This document shows, piece by piece, positions 36,923 through 45,881 of a stretch of DNA of 64,000 nucleotides. Below the pieces are notes generated by a model. The model was not told where the DNA came from and ran no database searches. It saw only the letters and a program-made list of their open reading frames with translations. Within the stretch, counting starts at the first letter, position 1. Each line of letters opens with the position of its first letter. Source of the DNA: JAWLFI01 sp964627995 (GTDB lineage Bacteria; Bacteroidota; Bacteroidia; Chitinophagales; Saprospiraceae); contig CAZVLN010000001.1 in the NCBI GenBank assembly GCA_964627995.1, positions 1-64,000 on the forward strand, read 5' to 3'. The translations under genes were made by a program, and so were the position numbers.

Positions 36923-37902
36923 GTAGCTATGCTGTGCTTTTTTATATAGTGATCCACAATTTTTCTTCCGTGATCCCTTGTGTTTTCAATGAATAATCGA
37001 TGCGTTTTCATTCCGCACTGAATAACTCCTGCTAAATATAAATTAGGCACATTGGTTTCTAAATGATCTTCATCACACACTGGAGTACTGTCTCCGTCGT
37101 CTTCAATATCGACTCCACATGATCTTAAAAAGTCATAGTCAGGATGATAGCCAGTCAGCGCTATTACAAAATCATTGGAAATAGACCACTCCTTTCCATC
37201 TTTTTCGAGTAAAACTTCACTCTCTCGAATTTCTTTTACATGCGTTTTAAAGTGAGCCTTAATAGACCCTTCTTTGATTCGATTAACTATATTAGGTCGA
37301 ATCCAGTATTTGACTCGAGGATTGATCTCCTCTCCCCTCACAGCCATGGTGACTTTTGCTCCTTTCTGCCAGCACTCCAGTGCTGCATCGCAGGCAGAAT
37401 TAGCCGCACCAATAACCAGCGTTTCTTTACTGATATAATCGTGCGGGTTTTTATAGTAATGACTCACTTTGGGCAATGACTCACCGGGTATATTCATTCG
37501 ATTCGGTTGGCTGTAATAACCGGTAGCTATAATAACTGCATGAGAGGTATAGTGAGCTTTATCTGTTTTAACATCAAAATATCCGTCGTTTTGATTCACC
37601 TGATTGACTCCCTCAAAAGTTTTCATATTTAAAGAATTATCAAGCACAAGCCTTCTGTAATATTCAAGAGCCTCATCGCGCGTAGGACGAGCGTGATGAG
37701 ATAAAAAGGGGGTTTCTGCAATCTCTAACTTGGAAGAAGTTGAAAAGAAGGTCATCTGATCGGGGAAGTTATATAAAGAGTGCACCAATGCACCACGCTC
37801 AAGGATGAGATAGGAAAGACCGGCCTGCTGGCACTCCCACCCACATAAAATTCCGGTAGGTCCTCCCCCAACAATGATCATGTCAAAATTCTGATTCTCC
37901 AT
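36916..37902 (-). CDS. ypdA: YpdA-family FAD/NAD(P)-binding thiol reductase (putative bacillithiol-disulfide reductase)
   Basis: 328 aa TrxB-like flavoprotein without the CxxC pair of thioredoxin reductase. FAD motif IIVGGGPTGILCGWE at the N-terminus, then ALVHSLYNFPDQMTFFSTS, the strongest YpdA signature, VIIATGYY, and an NAD(P) site VIGAANSACDAALEC. YpdA reduces bacillithiol disulfide in Firmicutes; Bacteroidota also carry it, but no bacillithiol synthesis gene is in this window. A small hairpin (GGCATA/TATGCC, 37929-37946) lies upstream of the start. Convergent with ribD. Confidence 0.88.
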   Translation of the reverse strand: MENQNFDMIIVGGGPTGILCGWECQQAGLSYLILERGALVHSLYNFPDQMTFFSTSSKLEIAETPFLSHHARPTRDEALEYYRRLVLDNSLNMKTFEGVNQVNQNDGYFDVKTDKAHYTSHAVIIATGYYSQPNRMNIPGESLPKVSHYYKNPHDYISKETLVIGAANSACDAALECWQKGAKVTMAVRGEEINPRVKYWIRPNIVNRIKEGSIKAHFKTHVKEIRESEVLLEKDGKEWSISNDFVIALTGYHPDYDFLRSCGVDIEDDGDSTPVCDEDHLETNVPNLYLAGVIQCGMKTHRLFIENTRDHGRKIVDHYIKKHSIATQ

Positions 37903-38090
37903 AAAGTCGTAAGTTAGTTTAACTGAAAGGCATATTCGTTTATGCCATAAGAGTAATACTTCCTTAACACGCTAAGTCGCGGCCTTGTTTGAATAAGAGC
38001 TAATAGAATGCATTTTAATGGTGTAAGTTTCTAAAATAGGACTCCTTTGTCCAGATCAGTTACGTACAACAGATGCGTGAAAACAGTATG

Positions 38091-38211
38091 TTTGCGTCAC
38101 CGCTGTGAAAGGGCCGTCAGGCGTCTCGTCCTGCGGACGAGACCGACAGCCTGTAACATAGGGACCCCATATGCGAACCATGGGCATGGTTCGCATATGG
38201 GGTGACGCCCA
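38091..38211 (-). repeat. Structured intergenic element, copy C (121 bp, two strong hairpins)
   Basis: Read on the minus strand: TGGGCGTCA box; perfect 18-bp stem CCCCATATGCGAACCATG with its complement (38165-38182/38185-38202) separated by only 2 nt; linker TCCCTATGTTACAGGCT, which aligns with the A/B linker; stem CAGGC/GCCTG (38118-38122/38149-38153) enclosing GTCTCGTC/GACGAGAC (38123-38130/38136-38143); and end TGACGCAAA. Shorter than copies A and B, lacking their later hairpins. Located between the divergent YpdA-like and MATE genes, 48 nt before the MATE ATG. The rest of that spacer (37903-38090) is A/T-rich with one small hairpin. Confidence 0.7.
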
Positions 38212-38259
38212 AAAATTAATCCATAAGAAGGGCTTAAAAGTTAGTAGATTTGTCAGCTC

Positions 38260-39588
38260 ATGACGAGAAGGGCAGACATAAAAAAATCACTGCGCATAGC
38301 GGGACCTGTGATATTGGGACAGTTGTCCTATATTGCGCTGGGTGTGATCGACAGCATGATGGTAGGACGTCTCGGAGCAGAACCCCTGGCGGCGGCGGCA
38401 TTAGCAAATAGTTATCTAGCCATACCCCTCACATTCTGTTTTGGACTCACTGCCGGCGTAGCTCCTATCGCGGCCAAATTGTTCGCTCAAGGGAAATCCA
38501 ACTCATTAACCGCTGTGTTCAGAAATGGAAATTGGACGGCCATGTCAATAGGTGTATTAATGGGAATATTAATGGCAGTAGGCATTCCGATACTGAGTTT
38601 ATTGGATCAGCCGGAAGCAGTGATTGTAACTGCGGAGCCGTATATCTATCTCCTGGCATTGAGCATTCTACCGCAGGCGCTATTTTTGAATGCAAAAAAC
38701 TTTACTGAAGGACTCGAGTGGATGCGGCCGGCTCTGTATGTCAGTTTGGCTAGTGTACCTATAAACTTTTTGCTCAACTACCTCCTGATTTTTGGCCCCT
38801 GGATCTTCCCTTCCTGGGGATTAGTGGGAGCTGGAGTAGCGACTGTTATCACTCGCTTTTTAATGATGGGCTTTCTGTGGCTTTTGATGAATTATAGTCG
38901 TTTTAATAAATATCTGGCTTTCGATTTTAAATGGGACGAAAAAATTGTCCGGAAAATACTATCACTAGGTATTCCCGCCGGTTTTCAATATACCTTTGAA
39001 ACGGGCGCCTTCGTAGCTGCTGCTTTTTTAATGGGTTGGCTGGGGACATTACCCCTAGCAGCGCATCAAATAGCCATTAATTTGGCATCCATCCCATTTA
39101 TGGTATGCATCGGACTATCATCTGCAGGTGCGATACGAATGGGTCGAGCATATGGAGAGGGGGATAGACAAAGAATAAGGTTTACAGGAGCCAACATTTT
39201 ATATGTCACTTTGGGTTTTATGGCTGTTTCTGCTGTTTTAATTACACTACTTCGATTTGAGCTTCCCCGGTTATATATAGACAATCAGGAGGTGATTCAA
39301 ATGGCTGGTGAAATGTTATTTATTGCGGCTTTATTTCAGTTATCTGACGGAATACAGGCGGTAAGCGTAGGTTTGCTTCGTGGCCTCGAGGACGTCAGAT
39401 GGCCCACTTTTTTTGTTATGCTTGCCTATTGGGTACTCGGTCTGCCTTTGGGATACCTACTTGCTTTTCCATATGGCTGGGGCTATATTGGTATTTGGAT
39501 GGGACTTTTAATTGGACTGAGTTTCTCAGCTCTATTTTTATTGATTCGGTTTCTTCGAGCGAGCAACATGAAATTTCTTTCCATCTGA
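38260..39588 (+). CDS. MATE-family multidrug/sodium efflux transporter
   Basis: 442 aa inner-membrane protein with about 12 transmembrane segments in two MatE halves. Typical features: SLRIAGPVILGQLSYIALGVIDSMMVGRLG at the start, LAAAALANSYLAIPLTFCFGLTAGVAP, then a second half with GIPAGFQYTFETGAFVAAAFLMGWLG and LAAHQIAIN. MATE pumps expel drugs or metabolites using Na+ or H+ gradients; substrate not predictable. Start ATG at 38260 just after the structured element C, whose 18-bp hairpin would lie in or just upstream of the mRNA leader. Confidence 0.93.
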   Translation: MTRRADIKKSLRIAGPVILGQLSYIALGVIDSMMVGRLGAEPLAAAALANSYLAIPLTFCFGLTAGVAPIAAKLFAQGKSNSLTAVFRNGNWTAMSIGVLMGILMAVGIPILSLLDQPEAVIVTAEPYIYLLALSILPQALFLNAKNFTEGLEWMRPALYVSLASVPINFLLNYLLIFGPWIFPSWGLVGAGVATVITRFLMMGFLWLLMNYSRFNKYLAFDFKWDEKIVRKILSLGIPAGFQYTFETGAFVAAAFLMGWLGTLPLAAHQIAINLASIPFMVCIGLSSAGAIRMGRAYGEGDRQRIRFTGANILYVTLGFMAVSAVLITLLRFELPRLYIDNQEVIQMAGEMLFIAALFQLSDGIQAVSVGLLRGLEDVRWPTFFVMLAYWVLGLPLGYLLAFPYGWGYIGIWMGLLIGLSFSALFLLIRFLRASNMKFLSI

Positions 39589-39620
39589 TACCCTATGACC
39601 TCGGCTTTCGGGGCTATCAG
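39585..39620 (+). terminator. Hairpin at the MATE stop codon, possible terminator
   Basis: CTGATACCC (39585-39593) can pair with GGG-C-TATCAG (39611-39620, one bulged C), enclosing the stop codon; a moderately T-rich stretch follows. Lies between convergent genes. Only partly fits an intrinsic terminator. Confidence 0.35.
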
Positions 39621-39654
39621 AGCAACATCTTAATTTTAACAGACCTAGAAACTG

Positions 39655-41046
39655 CTATTCGGAAAGATATAGGTCAAACTCAACACGTCTGTTCAATCTA
39701 CGTCCTGATTCGGTATCATTATCGGCACGAGGTTGATCGGGCCCAAACCCTACATAAGACATTCGAGAAGCACTTATTCCCCGACTAGCCAGATATTCGT
39801 AACATGAGCGAGCTCGCTGCTCGGACAGCCTTTGATTCAAAGAAACACTGCCGGTATTATCAGTATGTCCACTAATTCTAAGCTTGTAATTTGGATATCT
39901 CTTCATGATCGTGGCGATATCATTCAAATTTCTAAAGGAGGAAGGTTTCAATGTCGCCCGATTTGATTCGAACTTTACTGACTCCATAGCCAGATCTAAG
40001 GTTTCCTGTTCTTTCTTTTCGATTTGCGGACATCCCATATTACTGGCCGGTCCAGGGGTTTCTATACATTTATCATCTTTATCGGGCACTCCATCGCCAT
40101 CTGTATCCGGACAGCCGTTTGTAGCTGATGGTCCATACTCATTTTTGCACTCATCACTTCCATCTGGAACGCCATCGCCGTCGCTATCTATAATTGGACA
40201 ACCATTATTTTCCTTACTCCCAGGAACGTTGGGACACTCATCAGAGCTGTCGGGGACACCATCACCGTCGGTATCTGGACAACCACCAAAAATTTTCGGT
40301 CCTGCATCATCGGGACACTTATCTGTATGATCTGGGATGCCATCGCCGTCTTGATCGGGGCAGCCATCAAACATTGCTAAGCCCGCTTCGTTGGGGCATA
40401 GATCATAGGTGTTAGCCACACCATCTCCATCCGTATCCAGCTCTTCTTCTTTATCTAGTTTAACTTCCTCCTCCTCTTCTTCAACTAGGGGCTTGATCTT
40501 CTTCTCTTGCAAAAAATAATACTTCACACCCATGGCTAAATTCATATTCGATCGATTCTCTCCACTTAGATGGTATGCGCCCTGCAGGTTGATAGCCGTA
40601 GAGGGGTGAACTTTGATATTTAGTCCCAAGCCTATGGGAAGATCGACCTCCGTTTGACTATCAACGGAAAAAAGTGCGTTCCCTCCTAAAAGGACGTAAG
40701 GTTGGAACACGGCATCATCGGACTTTAAATTATACTGAATCTGTGCTCCAATACTATGCATTCTTTTGGGGGAAAGGTCATCATTGAATTGAACTACAGC
40801 AGTTCTAAACGGAAGATACAATTCCAATGGCCCTGAAAAATTATGCATGTAGCCGATTTCAAATCCATCGCTATAGGATCTAAAATCTGCAATATCGCCA
40901 CCACTTGGGCCTAAGAAGTCTACAAATAACTTTTTTGCTGCAAAACCGTGCTTGCGGACAATTTCAGTGGAGTCTGATTGACATATTCCAAAATATGGAG
41001 TCAAAAAAGTCAGAGCAATAAACACAAACAGGATTTTTTTCATCAT
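39655..41046 (-). CDS. OmpA-family outer-membrane protein with thrombospondin type 3 repeats
   Basis: 463 aa. Signal peptide (to about residue 22, GICQ), N-terminal beta-barrel-like region (25-185), an acidic linker (EEEEEVKLDKEEELD), five TSP3 calcium-binding repeats of the form D-x-DGDG-x-PD-x2-D-x-C (about 205-345), and an OmpA peptidoglycan-binding domain (about 355-463; ISGHTDNTGS, LSEQRARSCYEYL, RRLNRRVEFDL). It probably links outer membrane to cell wall with Ca2+-stiffened repeats. The repeats show as near-tandem DNA repetition at about 40020-40450. Convergent with MATE. Confidence 0.92.
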   Translation of the reverse strand: MMKKILFVFIALTFLTPYFGICQSDSTEIVRKHGFAAKKLFVDFLGPSGGDIADFRSYSDGFEIGYMHNFSGPLELYLPFRTAVVQFNDDLSPKRMHSIGAQIQYNLKSDDAVFQPYVLLGGNALFSVDSQTEVDLPIGLGLNIKVHPSTAINLQGAYHLSGENRSNMNLAMGVKYYFLQEKKIKPLVEEEEEEVKLDKEEELDTDGDGVANTYDLCPNEAGLAMFDGCPDQDGDGIPDHTDKCPDDAGPKIFGGCPDTDGDGVPDSSDECPNVPGSKENNGCPIIDSDGDGVPDGSDECKNEYGPSATNGCPDTDGDGVPDKDDKCIETPGPASNMGCPQIEKKEQETLDLAMESVKFESNRATLKPSSFRNLNDIATIMKRYPNYKLRISGHTDNTGSVSLNQRLSEQRARSCYEYLASRGISASRMSYVGFGPDQPRADNDTESGRRLNRRVEFDLYLSE

Positions 41047-41111
41047 CTAGTCTTTTGACAAGGGTACATATTATCAAATATAGTAATAATTCTGAAAAAA
41101 AAGATGTTCGG

Positions 41112-41603
41112 TTATGTTATAGCCTCAAAGAAGCCGGTTTGGGTATTTTTTTTCACTTTATTCCATGGGAAACACCTTCCATTCATAGCTATATAAATTC
41201 CCGCTGGCATACTTTGCACAAAAGCGAGTGCACTACCTAGATTGAAAAATCCATCTGAGGATGTTCCAAATGCATATGGAATCATGGCGCCCACAAGAAC
41301 GATAACTTTATCTGCCAAATCTTCCTTGGCCAAATAAGCTGCTGTCTCAACCATTCGATCGGTTCCGTGAGTAATAACAATGTGCTCAGAAGTTGTCTGC
41401 TGACAATTGTGGAGAATTACGAGACGGTCAGCATCTTTCATATCCAAGCTGTCTACCATCATAAGTGTCTTAATGTCAATATCCAAGGTGCACCTACCCC
41501 TGGACAGCATATCGGGCAAGTGAGTATCTCGAAAGAAAAGATCACCGGTAATGTAATTATAATCTTTATCGAAAGTACCTCCGGTTACGTAAACTTGAAT
41601 CAT
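41112..41603 (-). CDS. Single-domain asparaginase-like protein
   Basis: 163 aa from the ATG at 41603 (MIQVYVTGGTFDKDY); the frame reaches 41624 but that start would sit inside the terminator of the upstream gene. It matches only the N-terminal domain of type I/II L-asparaginases: catalytic threonine in TGGTFDK, second-site VITHGTDRMVETAAYL and VLVGAMIPYAF. Full asparaginases are about 330 aa, and the C-terminal domain is missing with a proper stop, so this is a half-size family member. Such short asparaginase-domain proteins occur in Bacteroidota; activity is unproven. Confidence 0.85.
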   Translation of the reverse strand: MIQVYVTGGTFDKDYNYITGDLFFRDTHLPDMLSRGRCTLDIDIKTLMMVDSLDMKDADRLVILHNCQQTTSEHIVITHGTDRMVETAAYLAKEDLADKVIVLVGAMIPYAFGTSSDGFFNLGSALAFVQSMPAGIYIAMNGRCFPWNKVKKNTQTGFFEAIT

Positions 41604-41623
41604 AAAAAGTAGGCTTAGAAACA

Positions 41624-41654
41624 AAAAAGGGAGGGGATTTCCCCCTCCCTTTTT
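41624..41654 (-). terminator. Intrinsic terminator after the M16 peptidase pair (works in both directions)
   Basis: GGGAGGGG (41629-41636) pairs with CCCCTCCC (41642-41649) around a 5-nt loop, flanked by A6 on one side and T5 on the other, so the stem extends by A-T pairs and gives a U-run on either strand. It lies 3 nt beyond the M16 stop codon on the minus strand and isolates the asparaginase-like gene from that operon. Confidence 0.85.
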
Positions 41655-41656
41655 GA

Positions 41657-43795
41657 TTATTCCTCTATTGAAAATTCACTTTCATCAAAATCAACATTAA
41701 GTTGTACTTCCGACATTTCCATTTTTATTGGCTGCGGCATCGCTCCGCTAACCTGAGTGGTCATAGGAAACATTAATCCATCGACTTCCTTGTAATCCAT
41801 GTAGTCAACAGTTATTGTAATCGGGCCTTGAGGGCCTTCAGAAGATGAAATTTCTCTAATCTTAAGGCCAGATTCCTTATCAAAGAAAAATGTTTTCTCT
41901 TCTCCAGATTTAGACGTAACCTTAATTTTATATGCAGATTGTCCATCAACCTCAGTCATACCTACTAATTCGATTTGAGTTCCCATTTCATCGTAATACA
42001 ACTCTCCAAAAAGCCTTGCGTTCTCTTTAAAGCTCTCGAGTTCTTCCCCTTCAATCATTCGCTCACCCTGGGGGGATTGAGCCATTCCTTTTCCATCATT
42101 GTAGACTTGCTTTTGAGCCACCATGCCATTCATTTCAACAGTTTCAACGAATTGGTTGGGAACGTTTATTTTTCTTGTTCCCAACAGGGTCATGGGCCCT
42201 ACATTCATGTTGTACTTCATTAAAGCACTATTCACTTTGCGCATAGCTTCTTCCCCACCGAGCGCATTAAAATATGACTGCATTACTTTCTCTGCCGTTA
42301 AGCCCTCAGGCATTGCCTCATCTGAAGCAACCACCTCCTGGCCTTCCGCATTGAGGAAAGTAATTTCATTTTGTGCGTCAAATCGTTTTACCTTTTCAGC
42401 TACATCGTCTTGGTTACCAACGATCAGAATATTAGCAGCATCAGGTCGAATATATTTCTGAGCAGCCTTCATCACATCCTCTTTAGTAACTGCCTCAATC
42501 TTTCTCAGGTAGGATTCATAAAAGTCTTTAGGCAAATTATACCGCGCAATAGATAGTGCCTGCTGCGCAACAGTTTGAGGCCGTTCCAACGAACGTGCAA
42601 AAGAACCGTTCATAGAGTTTTTAACCAGGTTGAGGTTTTCATCTGCTACCATTTCGGTCCGAATCCGGTTCATCTCATGCAAAAACTCTACGACTGAAGA
42701 GTCAGTTACTTCGTTTCGCACACTGGCAGACGCTCTAAAACTTCCAACGAATCGGTCGGGAGATAAACTTGATCTAGCACCATAAGTAAAGGCCTTATCT
42801 TCACGTAGATTCTGCATCAAATAGCCTGAGAAAACACCTCCGCCAAGAATATTATTCATGACTCTCGCCGGAACATAATCGTCGGATGTAACTTTCAAGT
42901 CTACGGGGTAGGTTACGTTAATAACCGACTGAACAGCTCCCGGCCGATCTACAAATACAACATTCGTTTCCTTGGGAGCCTCTGGCATCGGGGTATTGGG
43001 CATTGAAACCTCTGCTGCTTTCCAGTCTCCGAAATACTTCTGAGCGAGAGATTTTGCCTCATCAACTTTAATGTCTCCAACAACAACAAAATAGGAAATG
43101 TTGGGCTTGAAATATGTGTTATAGTAGTCCTTGCAACTCTCTATAGAGATATTTTCTACTGTGGTCTCTGTGGGAAATTCACCGTAAGGATGATCCTTAC
43201 CAAAATTGACCTGAGACCGAATGTTGGAGGCTATGGCATCCGGATTGTTTTTCGAAGAGGCAATTCCCGACAAAGTTTGCGTTTTCAATTTGTCAAATTC
43301 ATCTTCGGGAAATGCGGGGTTTAATATCACATCAGACATAATATCTAACAAGGTCTTCTTATGTTGAGTTAGACAAGAGCCAAATGCTCCTCTACTTGAC
43401 GTGGAGAGATTGGCACCTATAAAATCAATAGATTCGTCGATCTCTGATTTTGTCCTAGTCTCAGTTCCAGTGCTCAACAAGCTCCCTGCCATAGATACAT
43501 AGCCAGCCTCTTCCCCCTCAAAGATAGGATCGGTATCAACGAATAGTTGGAAAGAAACGCGAGGCAGCTTATGGTTTTCAACCACAATGATTTTTAACCC
43601 ATTATCGAGTTCAGCCTGCGTATAATCTCCCATCTTGAGCTGTGGAGCGGGGCCGGGTTCGGGAGGAGAGCTCCGAAAATCTTCTGTCTTTTGTTCCATA
43701 ACTTGAGAAGGAGTCTCCGCCACTTTTTCGCCGGTTTTAGGTGAACATTGAAATAGAGAAAAGGCCAGTAGAACGATATATATATAATTCTTCAT
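41657..43795 (-). CDS. Inactive-type M16 peptidase subunit, lipoprotein, with extra C-terminal domain
   Basis: 712 aa. Lipoprotein signal with lipobox LFQC (Cys17). Two M16 domains (about 52-265 and 275-470) are recognisable from ELDNGLKIIVVENHKLPRVSF, VVVGDIKVDEAKSLAQKYFG and SYFVV, but the zinc motif HxxEH is absent: the position reads AGYVSMAGSLL. It keeps a DRFVGSFRASASVR segment with the R/Y-type residues of non-catalytic M16 partners. A further domain (about 490-712) beginning MQSYFNALGGEEAMRKV resembles Bacteroidota LolA-like/outer-membrane lipoprotein sorting domains. Downstream partner of the catalytic gene (13 nt gap). Confidence 0.87.
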   Translation of the reverse strand: MKNYIYIVLLAFSLFQCSPKTGEKVAETPSQVMEQKTEDFRSSPPEPGPAPQLKMGDYTQAELDNGLKIIVVENHKLPRVSFQLFVDTDPIFEGEEAGYVSMAGSLLSTGTETRTKSEIDESIDFIGANLSTSSRGAFGSCLTQHKKTLLDIMSDVILNPAFPEDEFDKLKTQTLSGIASSKNNPDAIASNIRSQVNFGKDHPYGEFPTETTVENISIESCKDYYNTYFKPNISYFVVVGDIKVDEAKSLAQKYFGDWKAAEVSMPNTPMPEAPKETNVVFVDRPGAVQSVINVTYPVDLKVTSDDYVPARVMNNILGGGVFSGYLMQNLREDKAFTYGARSSLSPDRFVGSFRASASVRNEVTDSSVVEFLHEMNRIRTEMVADENLNLVKNSMNGSFARSLERPQTVAQQALSIARYNLPKDFYESYLRKIEAVTKEDVMKAAQKYIRPDAANILIVGNQDDVAEKVKRFDAQNEITFLNAEGQEVVASDEAMPEGLTAEKVMQSYFNALGGEEAMRKVNSALMKYNMNVGPMTLLGTRKINVPNQFVETVEMNGMVAQKQVYNDGKGMAQSPQGERMIEGEELESFKENARLFGELYYDEMGTQIELVGMTEVDGQSAYKIKVTSKSGEEKTFFFDKESGLKIREISSSEGPQGPITITVDYMDYKEVDGLMFPMTTQVSGAMPQPIKMEMSEVQLNVDFDESEFSIEE

Positions 43796-43808
43796 TTTTA
43801 CTTAATTT

Positions 43809-45152
43809 TTATTGTGCTTCATTAGGTTTGGGCAGATAATACAATACGACGCGTTGGTTCGTATTTAGGTACTCCTTAGCTACGCGGCGAATATCTTCGC
43901 GGCTAACCGCTCTGTATTTCTCCAGGATTTCATTGATTAAACCCGCATCCCCGTAAAAGGTATGGTAAGTCGCTAAATTTTCAGCAATACCCGCCATACT
44001 AGCGTTCTGGCTTACAAATTGAGACTCCTTTTGATTGAGGACCTTTTGATACTCTTTCTCCGTTATCAAATTCATTTGAAGCTTTTTAACCTCTTCATCC
44101 ATCGCAGCCTCTAAAGAGTCCGGAGCTGTGCCCATATTGGCAATACCATAATTAATACTCAAACCATAATGTTCCAGACCGAATGCAAAGTTGAATACTG
44201 CTAAAGCCAATTGCTCTTCATCCACAATTCGCTTGTACATGCGAGAGGACTCTCCCCTTGAAAGAACAGAGGCCAACATATCTAATGCATAATAATCGGG
44301 ATGTGTCTGCTCCGGGATTCGGTAACCCTGTATAACTGCCGGCAATTGAATCGCATCATATACTGTGTCCCGGATTTCTTGGGTTAATTCAGGTTCATTT
44401 AAAGCTGGAACTGGAATATCATTTGTACCCTTTGGAATGGGCCCAAAATACATTTCTACCCATGACTTTACCTTATTCATATCTCCTAGATTACCCGCAA
44501 TACTCAAAACAGCATTGTTTGGAACATAGAAGGTTTCGTAAAAGGTTTTATAGTCCTCTTCAGATGCAGCGTTCAAATGTTCCATAGAACCTATGGGCAT
44601 CCATTTGTAAGGATGTTCGGAAAATGCACGACTGAACGTCTCTTGCATAACTGTTCCGTAAGGCTGATTGTCTACGCGTTGTCGCTTCTCTTCTTTTACG
44701 ACGGAGCGCTGCGTTTCAATTCCTACTTCATCGACTACAGCATGTAACATGCGTTCCGACTCTAGCCACAAGCCCAATTCCAATTGGTTAGCAGGTAAAA
44801 GCTCAAAATAATACGTACGGTCAAAACTGGTATTTGCATTTAAAGATCCTCCAGCTTTTTCCACATATTTATCAAATTCCCCGCGTTCTATATTTTCGGT
44901 TCCCTCAAATAAAAGATGTTCGAAAAAGTGGGCGAAGCCCGTTCGCGCTGGATCTTCATTTTTAGAGCCCACGTGATACATCACAGATACGACTGCTACA
45001 GGGGCGCTCTCATCGTGGTGCAATATCACATGCAACCCATTATCCAGTGTGTATTCTTCAAACTCAATTTGTGTCATCTGGCCATAAGTTGTAGAAAGCA
45101 GGCAAGTTGTGCCCACCATCATCATTAAAAAAGATCGAATCAAATGTTTCAT
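43809..45152 (-). CDS. Catalytic M16-family zinc metallopeptidase
   Basis: 447 aa from the ATG at 45152, which opens a signal peptide (MKHLIRSFLMMMVGTTCLLSTTYG); the longer frame adds 20 unlikely residues. Periplasmic or envelope protease with the inverted zinc motif HFFEH (in GFAHFFEHLLFEGTE) and the distal glutamate in VVKEEKRQRVDNQPYG. The second M16 domain has GYRIP and RGESSRMYKRIVDE. Pairs with the downstream HxxEH-less subunit, the usual arrangement of two-gene bacterial M16 heterodimers. Promoter probably near 45180-45200 (TACTTTTA seen on the minus strand). Confidence 0.93.
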   Translation of the reverse strand: MKHLIRSFLMMMVGTTCLLSTTYGQMTQIEFEEYTLDNGLHVILHHDESAPVAVVSVMYHVGSKNEDPARTGFAHFFEHLLFEGTENIERGEFDKYVEKAGGSLNANTSFDRTYYFELLPANQLELGLWLESERMLHAVVDEVGIETQRSVVKEEKRQRVDNQPYGTVMQETFSRAFSEHPYKWMPIGSMEHLNAASEEDYKTFYETFYVPNNAVLSIAGNLGDMNKVKSWVEMYFGPIPKGTNDIPVPALNEPELTQEIRDTVYDAIQLPAVIQGYRIPEQTHPDYYALDMLASVLSRGESSRMYKRIVDEEQLALAVFNFAFGLEHYGLSINYGIANMGTAPDSLEAAMDEEVKKLQMNLITEKEYQKVLNQKESQFVSQNASMAGIAENLATYHTFYGDAGLINEILEKYRAVSREDIRRVAKEYLNTNQRVVLYYLPKPNEAQ

Positions 45153-45281
45153 TGTTATGAATTTAATTTTATTAGAGCTTAAATATATAAAAGTAAATAT
45201 CAACACGGGCAAAGAAATAGGTAGAGTTGTGCTTTTTGTGTGATTTTATCTACTATCTACTTCATAGAAGAGCTAAACGTG

Positions 45282-45773
45282 CTAAATAAATCGATCAGCG
45301 CAGCATGAACTCGCAAAAGCATCGGGTTTTGCCTTAAAAATAAATCCCATGCCCTTTATATAGCCCATTGCTTCCTTAAAAGCCGTAGAGGAAAGATAGC
45401 GAGGGTCAGGGTTAATATCTGCGTGAATTTCTATGGGGACACCATACTTTTTAAGCAAAGGCGCAAGTGGATAAGCTACTTCTATAGATGCTGTAACCTC
45501 CTGAATCATACGCTGCTTCAGCGCAACTTTTCCCGCCCTGGTTGCGGTTTGCAAAAACATAAAACCACCGGCCCCCTCTCGCAAAAACACAATAACAGTG
45601 GCAAATTTAATATAGCCTTGTCGAACTTCAGAATCCGTTCCTACACATACCTTGAGCTGAGGCAAATAGTCCTCCTCACTCTTGAGTACGGCCTCTACCT
45701 CTTCCAAAAGAGGTAGCTTTAATGGATGACCGCTTATCCTTCTCCATGGCCGTTTAGATAGGGTGCGTTGCAT
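45282..45773 (-). CDS. YkuK/DUF458-like RNase H-fold protein
   Basis: 163 aa. Contains VCVGTDSEVRQGYIKFATVIVFLREGAGG and IEIHADINPDPRYLSSTAFKEAMGYIKGMGF, the two best conserved blocks of the YkuK (DUF458) family, predicted to have an RNase H-like fold with acidic residues (VGTDSE, HADINPD). Function unknown; in Bacillus ykuK is a stress gene. Ends in CCADRFI. Not obviously in an operon: structured element B separates it from ftsE. Confidence 0.75.
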   Translation of the reverse strand: MQRTLSKRPWRRISGHPLKLPLLEEVEAVLKSEEDYLPQLKVCVGTDSEVRQGYIKFATVIVFLREGAGGFMFLQTATRAGKVALKQRMIQEVTASIEVAYPLAPLLKKYGVPIEIHADINPDPRYLSSTAFKEAMGYIKGMGFIFKAKPDAFASSCCADRFI

Positions 45774-45881
45774 GCCTTAATAACACTAGAAGGGTACCAA
45801 AAAGTTTAGAATGCTAAATTCGCCGGTTTAAAAATTGAAGCGATTTTGGTGAATAGTGTATTCATTAGCATTAGCGGTTTT

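Noticed and set aside
40020..40450. Near-tandem DNA repeat as a stand-alone satellite
   Set aside because: It is the codon-level repetition of five thrombospondin type 3 modules inside the OmpA-family gene; the frame is open throughout.
41604..41624. Upstream start MFLSLLF for the asparaginase-like gene, suggesting a signal peptide
   Set aside because: It overlaps the flank of the strong terminator, gives only seven residues, and the family begins at MIQVYVTGGT.
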